NCBI GenBank assembly: GCA_019358855.1
Contig: JAHHII010000005.1
Coordinates: forward strand, 62,001 to 126,000
From: Timaviella obliquedivisa GSE-PSE-MK23-08B
Lineage (GTDB): Bacteria > Cyanobacteriota > Cyanobacteriia > Elainellales > Elainellaceae
Length of the DNA: 64,000 nucleotides
Direction of reading: 5' to 3'
Position 1 is the first letter of the stretch. The number at the start of each line of letters is the position of its first letter. The notes beneath the pieces were generated by a model, which was not told the DNA's origin, made no database searches, and saw nothing but the letters and a program-made list of their open reading frames with translations. Position numbers and translations under genes: made by a program. Below are positions 18,450-28,067 of the stretch, in pieces.

Positions 18450-19472
18450 CTAAATTTGCTGCTCATTCTTGAAGGTTCCTAAAGCCAACAAAGCTAGACC
18501 AACGATGCCTAAGACTCCTACGGCTGTTCCCCAAGAAGGGATATGACGATCGATCCAGTCAGTGACACTAGGGACAATTAAATGCCCGAAATCTCCTTCT
18601 ACCGTGTCATACTGTGGGACTGGCTCATAGAGGTTATTAGAGTCATCTTCCGTCTTTTGTTCATTTGTTTTTTGCAACGGAAATCCAACTGCAACTAATA
18701 AAACATCTACTAGCCCCGGAGAAACTCGTTGCAGTACATCCAAGACTCTTCCAACATCACCTACAATAAAATCGCGAGTTGGATGCTCAGCAACATGAAG
18801 AATGGCATCTGCAACTAAGCTGGGTTCATAATAGGGCGGAATTCCTGTCGGTTTAACCCCAAGTTTAGTTTTGCCTTTATTGTAAAAAGGCGTGTTGATG
18901 ACAGAGGGCTTAATGCTAGTGACACTAATCGGAATTCCGTCATGTTGTAACTCAACCCTTAAAGCTTCCAAGAAGCCTTCTAGACCATGCTTTGAAGAAG
19001 AGTAGGCGCTTTGAAAAGGTAGACCACGTCTACCCTCCATTGAAGAAATATGGATGAGTGCTCCTTGCCCTTCACGCTTCAGGTGTGGCAAAGCTACCAT
19101 TGCACCATAAACTTGTCCCATTAAATTAACGTCGATAATACGCTTAAACTCTTCTGGAGTAAGATGCTCGAAAGTTGAAAAAACGGCAGTGGCAGCAGCA
19201 TTAATCCAAGTATCAATTCGTCCGTAAGCTGCGATCGCTCTGTCTGCGATCGCTTGCACTTGATCGAAAATAGAAACATCAGCAACAACTGAGATAGCAT
19301 CTCCTCCAAACTGCTGAATCTCCTGAGCTAAAGACAAAAGCCCTGACTCACTGCGCGCAGAGACAACCACCTTTGCCCCTCTTCTAGCAAAACGTAAAGC
19401 GGTTTCTCGCCCAATTCCACTAGAGGCACCCACAATAACAACGATCTGGTCAGCGATCGGCTTAAGTTGCAT
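18450..19472 (-). CDS. SDR-family oxidoreductase with C-terminal membrane anchor
   Basis: 340 residues. Classical short-chain dehydrogenase: cofactor loop GASSGIG (G15-G21), NAAA-type motif (WINAAATAVF), catalytic Ser and Y-x3-K in SAYSSSKHG. Residues about 1-250 are the enzyme. The tail passes through a hydrophobic helix near the end (TAVGVLGIVGLALLALGTF), so the protein is likely tethered to a membrane. The ARS motif after the second strand suggests NADPH use. Substrate unknown. Spacing of 41 and 44 bp to its neighbours supports co-transcription with the PsaL-like and SRPBCC genes. Confidence 0.88.
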   Translation of the reverse strand: MQLKPIADQIVVIVGASSGIGRETALRFARRGAKVVVSARSESGLLSLAQEIQQFGGDAISVVADVSIFDQVQAIADRAIAAYGRIDTWINAAATAVFSTFEHLTPEEFKRIIDVNLMGQVYGAMVALPHLKREGQGALIHISSMEGRRGLPFQSAYSSSKHGLEGFLEALRVELQHDGIPISVTSIKPSVINTPFYNKGKTKLGVKPTGIPPYYEPSLVADAILHVAEHPTRDFIVGDVGRVLDVLQRVSPGLVDVLLVAVGFPLQKTNEQKTEDDSNNLYEPVPQYDTVEGDFGHLIVPSVTDWIDRHIPSWGTAVGVLGIVGLALLALGTFKNEQQI

Positions 19473-19516
19473 TAGATTCCCTGTTAAATAGCTAATTTTG
19501 ACAAGTCCGGGTTCAG

Positions 19517-20056
19517 CTACTTCGCACCGATCAAAGTCAGGAAGTTTCTGAGTACATCAAAATTTACCAAAATTAGAAAGGCTGCGATCGCACCCAACAC
19601 TCCCCCGATAAAGAAACCACCCGCATAATCGTTCCAGCCTTTCTGAGATTTAAAGGCATCCGGAGGATTTGGAGTGGCAGTTGCAGTTAAAGGTGCAGGA
19701 GGATGACTGGCTGCATAAAGCACAATCAGCACTGTAGAGATAATAATAAGTCCAAATGTTGATAGTAATGAACCGAATGTACCCACAGAGGTATAACGCA
19801 AAGGATTGAATTTTGCAAAAGGACAAACCAGCCAATACCCATGAGTAACGCCTACTTCAATACCTCTGCGTAATGGCGAGAGACCACTGCGGTAAGCAGA
19901 TAGATTACTCATGATTGCTTTTACGAGCGGAGAAGAGTTGATCGGCGTTAGCAAATCACCGTATTGAACATCTGCAACAGGATGCACAACTTCTCTATTT
20001 CTGGGATCACTAGGACGATTACCAGATTGCTCAATTCTGTCAACAACTTGAGTCAT
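19517..20056 (-). CDS. psaL: Photosystem I subunit XI (PsaL) paralogue
   Basis: 179 residues clearly of the PsaL family: SDPRNREVVHPV at the N-terminus, LTPINSSPLVKAIMSNL, AYRSGLSPLRRGIEVGVTHG, three membrane segments, and a late NPPDAFKSQKGWNDYAGGFF. Chlorophyll-ligand candidates E67 and H72 are kept. Three usually constant sites differ: C78 where relatives have Gly (GPF), N84 for Gly (GPLR), and Y88 for the Asp of GPLRD. That Asp helps bind Ca2+ at the trimer axis in known structures, so this form may alter PSI oligomerisation. It sits between phosphoketolase and an SDR gene, not in a psa locus, so it is probably a second, conditional copy. Confidence 0.88.
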   Translation of the reverse strand: MTQVVDRIEQSGNRPSDPRNREVVHPVADVQYGDLLTPINSSPLVKAIMSNLSAYRSGLSPLRRGIEVGVTHGYWLVCPFAKFNPLRYTSVGTFGSLLSTFGLIIISTVLIVLYAASHPPAPLTATATPNPPDAFKSQKGWNDYAGGFFIGGVLGAIAAFLILVNFDVLRNFLTLIGAK

Positions 20057-20174
20057 AATCTACCTCTACTTCGCGCATAATATAGAACACGCGAGTATTC
20101 TAAAAATATTCTTATGGCGAGGCATCTGACTTAAGATATAGACCTCTACTATCTATCTCTGTAGTTTGGGAGGA

Positions 20175-22661
20175 TTAATTATCTGAACGGGCTGAGCCTT
20201 CTGCACCTTCTACCGAAGGAGAAGAATGAGCCTCAGAGTTAGCTTGAAGAGATGATGGAGGTTCTTGAGCAGAATAATGATAGTATCCCCATTTCCAATC
20301 TTCAACTTCAGGCAGATCTTTTCCGACAGTTATAATATACTGCCGATGCTCAACCCACTTGTCGCGAATGAGTTGTTTAACATAAGCACCTGAACTTCTA
20401 AATTTGGGAAGGCGATCGATCGCATCATTAGCAAGATGAAACCGATCTAAATCATTAATTACTACCATATCAAAAGGCGTTGTAGTTGTCCCTTCTTCTT
20501 TGTATCCTCGGACATGCAGATTACTGTGATTCGTGCGTCGGTAAGTGAGTCGATGGATTAACCAAGGATAGCCATGGAACGCGAAAATAATAGGTTTATC
20601 AGTTGTAAAAATAGAGTCAAAATCAACGTCAGATAAACCATGCGGATGTTCGCTCTGGGGCTGAAGTGTCATTAAATCAACTACATTAACTACACGAATT
20701 TTGATATCCGGGAGATGGCAGCGTAAAAAATCGACCGCAGCCAAAGTTTCCAGAGTAGGCACATCACCCGCACAAGCCATGACCACGTCAGGTTCATCGC
20801 CATTGTCATTACTTGCCCATTCCCAAATACCAAGACCTGTTGTGCAGTGCTTAATCGCTGCATCCATATTCAACCACTGTAGTTCTGGCTGCTTACCTGC
20901 CACAATCACATTTACATACTGACGACTCCGAAGGCAGTGATCTGCTACAGAGAGAAGTGTATTCGCATCGGGCGGTAAATAAACACGAACCACTTTTGCT
21001 TTTTTGTTAGTAACAACATCCAAAAAACCAGGATCTTGATGGCTAAATCCGTTGTGATCTTGTCGCCAAACATGGGAAGTAAGCAAGTAGTTAAGAGAAG
21101 CGATCGATCTGCGCCAAGGGATGTCAATACAACTCTCAAGCCATTTAGCGTGCTGGTTAAACATTGAGTCTACAATGTGGATGAAAGCTTCATAGCAAGA
21201 GAAAAAACCATGGCGACCTGTCAGTAAATAGCCTTCTAACCAGCCCTGACACATGTGTTCACTTAACACTTCCATGACACGACCCTCTGGATCGATGTGA
21301 TCGTCATCGGATAAAATTTCAGCTGTCGAAACGCGATTAGTCACCTCTAAAACTGCATTAAGACGATTCGAGTTATTCTCATCCGGACTCATGACTCGAA
21401 AGTTACGGCTATCCATGTTCTGCTTCATGACATCTCGCAGAAATTGCCCTAGAACGCGAGTGGATTCTGCGATCGCTGTTCCAGGCAACGTGACTTCAAC
21501 ACCATATTCTCGAAAGTCAGGCAACTTCAAATCTTTAAGCAGTAAACCGCCGTTGGCATGAGGATTAGCCCCCATCCGCCGATCGCCTTTGGGTGCAAGT
21601 TCTGCGAGTTCCGGGATTAGCTTACCGTTTTGATCAAATAGGGTTTCGGGGTGGTAACTCTTCATCCAATCTTCTAGCAATTTTACATGCTCAGGATGAC
21701 TCGCCATCTCTGCTAAAGGAACCTGATGCGATCGCCAAGAACCCTCCATTTGCTTACCGTCTACTTCTTGAGGACCTGTCCAACCCTTAGGCGATCGTAG
21801 AATAATCATAGGCCACTGCTGCCGCTGCTGATATCCGTGCGATCGGGCTTCTTGCTGAATCGCTTTAATTTCCGTGGTGATAGTATCCAGTGTCTCTGCC
21901 ATTAATGAATGCATAGCTTCTGGCTCAGAACCTTCTACAAAATAGGGCTTATAGCCATAGCCCACAAATAAACTCTCCAACTCACTTTGTGGTAATCGAG
22001 CTAGCACAGTTGGGTTAGCAATTTTATAACCGTTCAAATGGAGAATAGGCAGCACAGCGCCATCCCGTGCTGGGTTAAGAAACTTATTAGAATGCCAACT
22101 GGTGGCTAAAGGCCCTGTCTCAGCCTCTCCATCACCCACCACGCAAGCTACGATTAGTTCAGGATTATCAAACGCCGCACCGTAGGCATGAACCAGGGCA
22201 TAGCCTAGCTCTCCTCCCTCATGAATTGAACCGGGTGTTTCAGGAGCCGCATGGCTAGGGATGCCGCCTGGAAAGGAAAATTGCTTGAATAATTGCCTCA
22301 GCCCCTCTGCATCTTCAGAGATATTTGGATATAGCTCGCTGTAAGTTCCCTCTAGATAAGTGTTAGCAACCATCCCAGGACCGCCGTGTCCTGGGCCAGC
22401 AACGTAAATCATGCTCAAGTCATGGGCTTTAATAACGCGGTTAAGATGTGCGTAGATGAAGTTTAGTCCTGGCGTTGTTCCCCAGTGTCCGAGAAGCCTA
22501 GGTTTGATGTGTTCTAGGGTAAGAGGTTCCTGGAGCAGTGGATTTGCCAAGAGATAAATTTGACCGACTGAAAGATAGTTTGCGGCACACCAATAGGCAT
22601 GTAACTTACGGAGTTCTTCAGCATTCACGCTAGAGGATTGGGGCAAAGATGCAACGATCAT
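20175..22661 (-). CDS. xfp: Xylulose-5-phosphate/fructose-6-phosphate phosphoketolase
   Basis: 828 residues. N-terminal XFP domain with [27 protein letters not shown] and GPGHGGPG; thiamine diphosphate motif [10 protein letters not shown]-terminal transketolase-like domain with SHQDPGF and [14 protein letters not shown]. The enzyme splits xylulose 5-phosphate or fructose 6-phosphate with phosphate to give acetyl phosphate, using ThDP and Mg2+, and feeds acetyl-CoA synthesis or dark fermentation in cyanobacteria. The core is slightly extended by a polar tail rich in Ser, Glu and Ala (about 30 residues). First gene of the probable xfp-psaL-SDR-SRPBCC-ADH operon; 118 bp to the next gene. Confidence 0.96.
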   Translation of the reverse strand: MIVASLPQSSSVNAEELRKLHAYWCAANYLSVGQIYLLANPLLQEPLTLEHIKPRLLGHWGTTPGLNFIYAHLNRVIKAHDLSMIYVAGPGHGGPGMVANTYLEGTYSELYPNISEDAEGLRQLFKQFSFPGGIPSHAAPETPGSIHEGGELGYALVHAYGAAFDNPELIVACVVGDGEAETGPLATSWHSNKFLNPARDGAVLPILHLNGYKIANPTVLARLPQSELESLFVGYGYKPYFVEGSEPEAMHSLMAETLDTITTEIKAIQQEARSHGYQQRQQWPMIILRSPKGWTGPQEVDGKQMEGSWRSHQVPLAEMASHPEHVKLLEDWMKSYHPETLFDQNGKLIPELAELAPKGDRRMGANPHANGGLLLKDLKLPDFREYGVEVTLPGTAIAESTRVLGQFLRDVMKQNMDSRNFRVMSPDENNSNRLNAVLEVTNRVSTAEILSDDDHIDPEGRVMEVLSEHMCQGWLEGYLLTGRHGFFSCYEAFIHIVDSMFNQHAKWLESCIDIPWRRSIASLNYLLTSHVWRQDHNGFSHQDPGFLDVVTNKKAKVVRVYLPPDANTLLSVADHCLRSRQYVNVIVAGKQPELQWLNMDAAIKHCTTGLGIWEWASNDNGDEPDVVMACAGDVPTLETLAAVDFLRCHLPDIKIRVVNVVDLMTLQPQSEHPHGLSDVDFDSIFTTDKPIIFAFHGYPWLIHRLTYRRTNHSNLHVRGYKEEGTTTTPFDMVVINDLDRFHLANDAIDRLPKFRSSGAYVKQLIRDKWVEHRQYIITVGKDLPEVEDWKWGYYHYSAQEPPSSLQANSEAHSSPSVEGAEGSARSDN

Positions 22662-22721
22662 AACTCTTTCCTGGGTGAGGGGCAGATTGTGGATTAGAAC
22701 GCAGCAGAACTATTTTTTGTA

Positions 22722-22894
22722 GGCATTGCTGAATCAAAATATGAATCCTTCAAAGTCCCTTTCCTTTAGGAGAGGGATTTAGGGAGAGGTCTGTCGCGCT
22801 GCGTTGTCGAAACCTAACCCCTAGCCCCTTCCCTGCGAGGGCAGGGGAACATGATTTTCATATCGCAATTTTCATATCGCAATTCAGCAGCGCC
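22722..22894. mobile_element. MITE family B, copy 2 (173 bp)
   Basis: Ends GGCATTGCTGAATCAAAATA and, inverted, GGCGCTGCTGAATTGCGATA. A perfect 8-bp duplication, TTTTTGTA, lies at 22714-22721 and 22895-22902. The core has inverted arms CCTTTCCTTTAGGAG and CCCTAGCCCCTTCC-type blocks. Near the right end a 14-bp unit (TTTTCATATCGCAA) is tandemly doubled. It fills most of the gap upstream of xfp. Confidence 0.88.
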
Positions 22895-22995
22895 TTTTTG
22901 TAATACCCTTAGCGGGTAGCTTTCAATTTACTATTGACATAAGAAGCTTAGTCTCCGAAACTTGTTGTTCCGAATGTGCTATTAACGTAGAAAAC

Positions 22996-24009
22996 CTAAT
23001 CTCCGATCGCAATGACAATTTTGCCTACTGCTCGTTCGGTTTCGCTGTATGCATGAGCCTCAGCCATTTGAGATAATGAGTAAGTGCGATCGATCACTGA
23101 CTGAATCTTGCCTGCCTCAATTTGCTCTGTTAGATAGGCTAAGTCTACACCATTAGTTTTGAGCAAAATAACTTTGTACCTTTGTCCGGGTAACAAAGAG
23201 GTGAGAAAACTCTGAAAATAATTGTTTGGATAAGGCTGAGTTGTAACGTACCGACCCCAAGGTTGTAGAACGGATTGACAGTCTGACAAAGAACGGTTGC
23301 CCACCACATCAAACACTAGATCATACTTATCTTGCTCAGGCGTAAACTGTTGTTGAGTGAAGTCCTGCTGAGCATAATCGATAACTCGATCGGCTCCTAA
23401 GCTCATTACCCGCTCTAAGTTTGCACTGCTGCAAACTCCTACAACTTCTCCTGCGCCCAAAACCTTTGCAACTTGAATAGCAAAGACTCCTACTCCTCCA
23501 GATGCGCCATTGATCAACACACGTTGTCCTACTTTAAATTGACCTTGATCCCGTATTCCCTGTAAAGCAGTCATAGCCGCTAAAGGCACCGCAGCAGCTT
23601 GTTCGTGGGTGAGATTGGTAGGTTTAAGAGCAACTACCTTTTCGGAGACTGCTACGTACTCAGCGTATGCTCCACCCTTAGCCTGATCTAGGCAAGCATA
23701 GACTAGATCCCCTGGCTTAAATTTTGTGACTTGACTGCCGACTTCAACAACCTCGCCTGATAAATCAAATCCTAAAACCATCGGGAACTTATTGCCTGTC
23801 AAGAGTTTCAGCATTCCTTTTCGCATTTTCCACTCAATGGGATTAATGCTGGTAGCATGCACTCTAACCAACATCTGGTCAGGTCTAATCTGCGGTAAGT
23901 CTATTTCTTCAACCTGAAAAACATCAGGTTTGCCATAGCAACGAATGACAGCAGCTTTCCTATAAGTGCGTTCATTAACATGAGCTTCAGAAAGACGTTG
24001 TGCTTGCAT
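22996..24009 (-). CDS. MDR-family NAD(P)-dependent oxidoreductase (quinone reductase-like, zinc-free)
   Basis: 337 residues. GroES-like fold at the N-terminus (VLGFDLSGEVVEVGSQV) and a Rossmann domain with INGASGGVGVFAIQVAKV. The CGSD and clustered-cysteine zinc motifs of alcohol dehydrogenases are absent, so it belongs with zinc-free quinone oxidoreductase or enoyl reductase relatives. It probably reduces quinones or alkenals with NADPH in the cytoplasm. The substrate is unknown. The segment at residues 1-20 is longer than usual and may contain a later start. It is separated from xfp by a MITE and from the GAF-LuxR gene by a divergent 189-bp promoter region. Confidence 0.88.
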   Translation of the reverse strand: MQAQRLSEAHVNERTYRKAAVIRCYGKPDVFQVEEIDLPQIRPDQMLVRVHATSINPIEWKMRKGMLKLLTGNKFPMVLGFDLSGEVVEVGSQVTKFKPGDLVYACLDQAKGGAYAEYVAVSEKVVALKPTNLTHEQAAAVPLAAMTALQGIRDQGQFKVGQRVLINGASGGVGVFAIQVAKVLGAGEVVGVCSSANLERVMSLGADRVIDYAQQDFTQQQFTPEQDKYDLVFDVVGNRSLSDCQSVLQPWGRYVTTQPYPNNYFQSFLTSLLPGQRYKVILLKTNGVDLAYLTEQIEAGKIQSVIDRTYSLSQMAEAHAYSETERAVGKIVIAIGD

Positions 24010-24198
24010 AAAAACCTTTTTCAGAATCTAAATTTATTTAAGTGAGATACCTTATTACCCTATTCAGATTTATTCCGCTTCATATTATGCGCTTCTTTCT
24101 AAATACAAATCTATCCATTGTTAGAGATCTGTGTGAAAGAGGTAATCTGGAATACAAAAAGTGTCAATATTTTGAGGTCTAATTTAAGATAAAGTTCT

Positions 24199-25626
24199 TT
24201 GCATGTTCATTTGTCAAAGCTAATTTCAGAACTACTTGATTCAACGAGACTACTCCTCGATCTCCAGCAGGTAAATGATATTGCTGGAAGGATATCAGGC
24301 TGCTTAGTTCCAGAGGCGATCGCTCAACAGGTCACAGATGGTTTAGTTGAAAAGTTTGACTGTGCCTTCTCTCGGATTTGGTTGGTAGAACCTGACCAAT
24401 CTGCACTACGATTGGTGGCTTCGTCAGGACTCTATACGCGAATAGATGGCTCGTTCGCTAGAGTGCCAATGGGTGCATTCAAAGTTGGAAAAATTGCAAA
24501 AAATCGAATTGCATTTCTAAGTAACAATCTGTCTGAAGAAACTTGGGTGAAGGATCGAGAATGGGCGATCGCTAACCAAATTCGAGGGTTTGCGGGCTAT
24601 CCCCTGGGCATTAGCAGCGCCTCCTCCTCCGAGCATGCCGCGATTGGAGTATTGGCTACCTTCAGCTACTCACCCCTGACTCCCGAATTTTTAGAAGTTC
24701 TGCGTTTTCTTTGCACTCTCGTCACCATTTCTCTCAATGCCACCCTAGACCAAAAGACCATCCCCACTCCACCCGAACGCCTGCCTCTCTCTGACCAACT
24801 CGCTCAAGTGCTAAGCATGTCTCCTCTTACCCTGGTAGGAACAGAAAAGCCTTTAGCCGTCTCATTACAGTGTATTTTGCTGCGCTTAGCTGAAGTACTA
24901 AGCCAAGTCGAGTGCAACTATTGTCGGCTCACCTACGCCCCTGACATTGTTACCCTAACTGCTGTTGTGTCTATGCCTAATCTGCCGCAAGCACAGATCC
25001 CTAACTGGTTGCAAACGGCTTTTAGTAATCTGCTAACAACAGCCGCTTGTTTTGGAGGAAGCTTGCAAACTCAAATGGGGCTGAACCAAAAAAACATCCA
25101 GGTCTTGCTAACATTGCCCTACTCTAATGATCCGGTAGGAGCATCTTTATACATTGCTTGTCGTCAGCCGCTCTTACAAACAACCTTTATTCAACTTGCC
25201 CATGTTGCAGGACTGCAAGTGACTAGCACATGGAACGGGGAGAGTCCAATATTAACTGATGATGTTACTAAAATTTTGTCAAATCAGAAGATAATTTGGG
25301 TACAGATAGAAGGACAAACTATTCCTAAAGGAATTCATGCTTGCGTTACTTTATCTGTTCAGGCATCAGAGTTACGCGAAACAATAGAAGCGGTTATCCA
25401 GGGTTCTCCCCAGGGCTTGCTAATATCCTCTGAACCTAAACTATCAGGGCGCGAACTAGAGATACTCAAGCTTTTAGGACAAGGATATCGCGATCGCGAT
25501 GTTGCACAGCAACTGGTTATCAGCGAGAGTACAGTAAAGTTCCATTTAAACAATGCGATGACTAAATTGAAAGCGCGTACCCGTTACCAGGCACTTTATC
25601 AAGCAATGAAAGATGGCTGGCTTTAA
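24199..25626 (+). CDS. GAF-domain LuxR-type transcription regulator
   Basis: 475 residues. A GAF sensor domain covers residues about 20-175 (FDCAFSRIWLVEPDQSALRL; AIGVLATFSYSPLTPEFLE). The middle, about 190-390, is not recognised. The C-terminus is a LuxR helix-turn-helix: LSGRELEILKLLGQGYRDRD, VISESTVKFHLNNAMTKLK. The only plausible start is TTG at 24199, because the next in-frame ATG lies inside the GAF domain; the ribosome site is poor, so the true start could be another non-ATG codon. GAF ligand unknown (haem, tetrapyrrole or nucleotide are all possible). MITE copy 3 is just downstream. Confidence 0.82.
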   Translation: MHVHLSKLISELLDSTRLLLDLQQVNDIAGRISGCLVPEAIAQQVTDGLVEKFDCAFSRIWLVEPDQSALRLVASSGLYTRIDGSFARVPMGAFKVGKIAKNRIAFLSNNLSEETWVKDREWAIANQIRGFAGYPLGISSASSSEHAAIGVLATFSYSPLTPEFLEVLRFLCTLVTISLNATLDQKTIPTPPERLPLSDQLAQVLSMSPLTLVGTEKPLAVSLQCILLRLAEVLSQVECNYCRLTYAPDIVTLTAVVSMPNLPQAQIPNWLQTAFSNLLTTAACFGGSLQTQMGLNQKNIQVLLTLPYSNDPVGASLYIACRQPLLQTTFIQLAHVAGLQVTSTWNGESPILTDDVTKILSNQKIIWVQIEGQTIPKGIHACVTLSVQASELRETIEAVIQGSPQGLLISSEPKLSGRELEILKLLGQGYRDRDVAQQLVISESTVKFHLNNAMTKLKARTRYQALYQAMKDGWL

Positions 25627-25637
25627 AAACCTATTAG

Positions 25638-25784
25638 AGGATGTCTGAGAAGTATCAAAGATTCTTACACTTGCCCCCCAACCTCCCATTCTGGGGGACT
25701 TCCGAACCAATGCTCCTTCAAAGTCCCCCAGAATGGGGGATTTAGGGGGCGGATCGGAAACAATCTATACTTCTCAGACATCCT
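25638..25784 (+). mobile_element. MITE family A, copy 3, with 5-bp target duplication
   Basis: 147 bp, ends AGGATGTCTGAGAAGT and ACTTCTCAGACATCCT. A perfect ATTAG duplication at 25633-25637 and 25785-25789. Same orientation as copy 1. It lies 11 bp after the stop of the GAF-LuxR gene and upstream of the NtcA promoter of the Nit1C cluster. Confidence 0.9.
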
Positions 25785-25873
25785 ATTAGTTTTGGTAGGA
25801 AGATCGAAGAAGTATTTTTGAATCTTGTGTTAGTATCACGCTGCCTATGACAATCGCTAAACCTAAGTTTTTC

Positions 25874-25915
25874 GTAACACCTACTACTAAGTTAAGCTTA
25901 TGGAGCTTTTACTCT
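25874..25915 (+). promoter_or_regulatory. NtcA-activated promoter of the Nit1C cluster
   Basis: GTA-N8-TAC at 25874-25887 (GTAACACCTACTAC) is followed after exactly 22 nt by a -10 box TACTCT (25910-25915, pattern TAN3T). This is the canonical arrangement of NtcA-activated cyanobacterial promoters, in which the NtcA site replaces the -35 box. Transcription would begin near 25922, about 20 nt before the flavoprotein ATG. Confidence 0.85.
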
Positions 25916-25944
25916 GCTTATTAAAGTTGCAGGAGTTCTGACTC

Positions 25945-27255
25945 ATGAAAACACATTATCCTGTCATCGTTGTTGGCGGTGGACAAGCAGGTTTATCAAT
26001 CAGCTATTGCCTAAAAGAACGAGGTATTGAACACCTAGTCTTTGAGAAAGAAAAGATTGCTCACTCGTGGCAGACAAAGCGCTGGGATTCTTTTTGTTTG
26101 GTTACACCCAACTGGCAATGCAAGCTACCAGGATATGAGTATTCAGGCAGTGATCCACAAGGATTTATGCCGAAAGATGAAATTCTGAGATACATAGAAG
26201 CTTATGCTGCATCATTTGATCCGCCTGTCCTAGAAGGAGTTGAGGTGATCAGCGTTCGCAAAAAACAGACCAGCTTTGGACTCATTACCTCAATTGGAGA
26301 ATACACCGCCGACCAAGTCGTTATTGCTTCAGGCAGCTATCACAAACCCAAAATTCCTAAAGTTGCCGATCGCCTGCCTGAATCTATTCTGCAAATCCAT
26401 TCCTCCGCTTACAAAAATCCCCAGTCTTTACCTGCTGGTAGAGTGCTAGTCGTAGGGACAGGGCAGTCGGGTTGCCAAATCGCCGAGGACTTACACCTGG
26501 CAGGCAGGCAGGTGCATTTGTGCGTGGGGGGTGCCCCGCGATCGCCCCGTGTCTACCGAGGTAAGGATGTGGTTGAATGGCTCGATCAAATGCGATACTA
26601 CGATCTGCCCATCAGTGAGCATCCCCAAAAAGAAAAGGTTAGAACAAACGCTAACCATTATGTGACCGGACGGGACGGCGGACGCGAAATCGACTTGCGA
26701 AAGTTTGCCCTAGAGGGAATGCAGCTACACGGTAGGCTGAAAGATATTCAGGGCGGCAAGCTAGAGTTCTGGGACGACCTCAAGCAAAATTTAGATTATG
26801 CTGACGCTGTTTCAGAAGGCATAAAAAAAACTGTGGATGGATTCATTGAAAGGAACCAAATTCAAGCGCCGACAGAGCCAGCTTATCAACCCGTTTGGCA
26901 ACCCCCCCAGACATCACAGCCTCTAGATTATCAGTCTATTAGTACCGTCATTTGGAGTACTGGGTTCCAATCTGACTTTAGCTGGGTTGAAGTCCCAGTG
27001 TTTGATGGTAAAGGCTATCCAGGGCATGAGCGGGGCGTAACAGGCATAAAAGGATTATATTTTCTCGGGTTGCCTTGGCTCTACACTTGGGGCTCAGCCA
27101 GGTTTTCAGGCATTGCCCGCGACGCGAACTATTTAGCCGAGGAAATTTGGTCAAGTCTGCGAACTTCAGCGTTTGCACTTTATTCACCCACGGTTGAGGA
27201 AATTTGTCCTTGGTTATTAAATACAGGTTTGGTCACAACAGATCTGTCTATTTAA
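25945..27255 (+). CDS. MSMEG_0569-family flavin-dependent oxidoreductase (Nit1C)
   Basis: 436 residues. FAD-binding GGGQAG at residues 9-14, a flavin-monooxygenase-like body (FEKEKIAHSWQTKRWDSFCL), second dinucleotide motif VVGTGQSGCQIAEDL, and a final motif STGFQSDFSWVEVPVFD. This flavoprotein is a constant member of the Nit1C cluster, known from Synechocystis, mycobacteria and cyanide-using pseudomonads. Its substrate is not known. GGAG sits about 10 nt before the ATG. It is first in the cluster and carries its own NtcA promoter, so expression is expected to rise under nitrogen limitation. Confidence 0.92.
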   Translation: MKTHYPVIVVGGGQAGLSISYCLKERGIEHLVFEKEKIAHSWQTKRWDSFCLVTPNWQCKLPGYEYSGSDPQGFMPKDEILRYIEAYAASFDPPVLEGVEVISVRKKQTSFGLITSIGEYTADQVVIASGSYHKPKIPKVADRLPESILQIHSSAYKNPQSLPAGRVLVVGTGQSGCQIAEDLHLAGRQVHLCVGGAPRSPRVYRGKDVVEWLDQMRYYDLPISEHPQKEKVRTNANHYVTGRDGGREIDLRKFALEGMQLHGRLKDIQGGKLEFWDDLKQNLDYADAVSEGIKKTVDGFIERNQIQAPTEPAYQPVWQPPQTSQPLDYQSISTVIWSTGFQSDFSWVEVPVFDGKGYPGHERGVTGIKGLYFLGLPWLYTWGSARFSGIARDANYLAEEIWSSLRTSAFALYSPTVEEICPWLLNTGLVTTDLSI

Positions 27256-27349
27256 GCCTGTCGATTTAGATAGGTGCTTTGCCCAACTTTATCCTCTTTT
27301 GAAAGTCATAAGCGCCAAGCCTGACCTTATAGCTAGACTTGCAGCTTTC

Positions 27350-27391
27350 GTAATCAAATATACACTTTCTACCTCTAGCCCCCCTTAACGT
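27350..27391 (+). promoter_or_regulatory. Second NtcA-activated promoter inside the Nit1C cluster
   Basis: GTA-N8-TAC at 27350-27363 (GTAATCAAATATAC) and, after exactly 22 nt, TAACGT at 27386-27391 (pattern TAN3T). The gene for the Sll0783-type protein starts 57 nt further on. The geometry matches the promoter at 25874, so the cluster has two nitrogen-responsive start points. Confidence 0.85.
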
Positions 27392-27448
27392 GACAGCACA
27401 ACTTATAATTGTTTAACAGCAATATCAGAAATATCAGAGGAAAAAATC

Positions 27449-27931
27449 ATGCCAGAAGTTACAACTCCTGCTCATCAAACAGGTGACTTTTTTGTAGACT
27501 ACGAAGAAAAAGTTTTCCCTGATGTTAAAGCAGAACCTGGAGAAAAAGCCCTTGTTACATTTCATACTGTTGCTTTTGAAGGCTCGATTGGTTTAGTCAA
27601 TATGTTGCAATCCTTGCGCTTACTCCGTAAAGGCTTTGAAACCTCTATGTTGCTTTACGGGCCTGGCGTAACATTGGGCGTTCAGCGTGGTTTTCCTAAG
27701 TTAGGAGATGAAGCATTTCCAGGTCATCAAAACTTTGCAAACCAAATTACTAAGTTCATTTCAGAAGGCGGTAAAGTTTACGCTTGTCGATTTGCGTTGC
27801 AAGCTTTATATGGACATGGTGAACCTTCTTTGCTTCCTGGTATTCGCCCCATCAGTCCCTTAGATGTATTGGATTTGGTGCTGATGCATCGTAAAGATGG
27901 CGCTTTCATTCTAGATACCTGGACTCTTTAA
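27449..27931 (+). CDS. MSMEG_0572/Sll0783-family nitrogen starvation response protein
   Basis: 160 residues, very like Synechocystis Sll0783: [57 protein letters not shown] and the end [19 protein letters not shown]. The fold is a DsrE-like small domain. In Synechocystis this gene is strongly induced by nitrogen starvation, and its loss lowers polyhydroxybutyrate accumulation. Start supported by AGAGGA before the ATG. It has its own NtcA promoter and is followed by a small hairpin (27970-27988) with no T run, so read-through to the nitrilase gene is likely. Confidence 0.95.
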   Translation: MPEVTTPAHQTGDFFVDYEEKVFPDVKAEPGEKALVTFHTVAFEGSIGLVNMLQSLRLLRKGFETSMLLYGPGVTLGVQRGFPKLGDEAFPGHQNFANQITKFISEGGKVYACRFALQALYGHGEPSLLPGIRPISPLDVLDLVLMHRKDGAFILDTWTL

Positions 27932-28067
27932 GAACAGGAGTTCAAGGACTTCTAATTCTGTATCTGTAGGTCAGGCTTCTTGCCTGACACTGACCATCTG
28001 GCTAAGGCGACTAAATTTACTTAATTCAACCCACAATCCTTAGATTCTTTGATAGCAGCGTCCTGAT

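Noticed and set aside
19517-20056. Far-red light photoacclimation (FaRLiP) cluster around the PsaL paralogue
   Set aside because: None of the expected partners (rfpABC, apc, psb or chlF genes) is nearby.
27970-27988. Terminator between the Sll0783-type gene and the nitrilase gene
   Set aside because: The 7-bp GTCAGGC/GCCTGAC hairpin has no T run, so termination is not supported.
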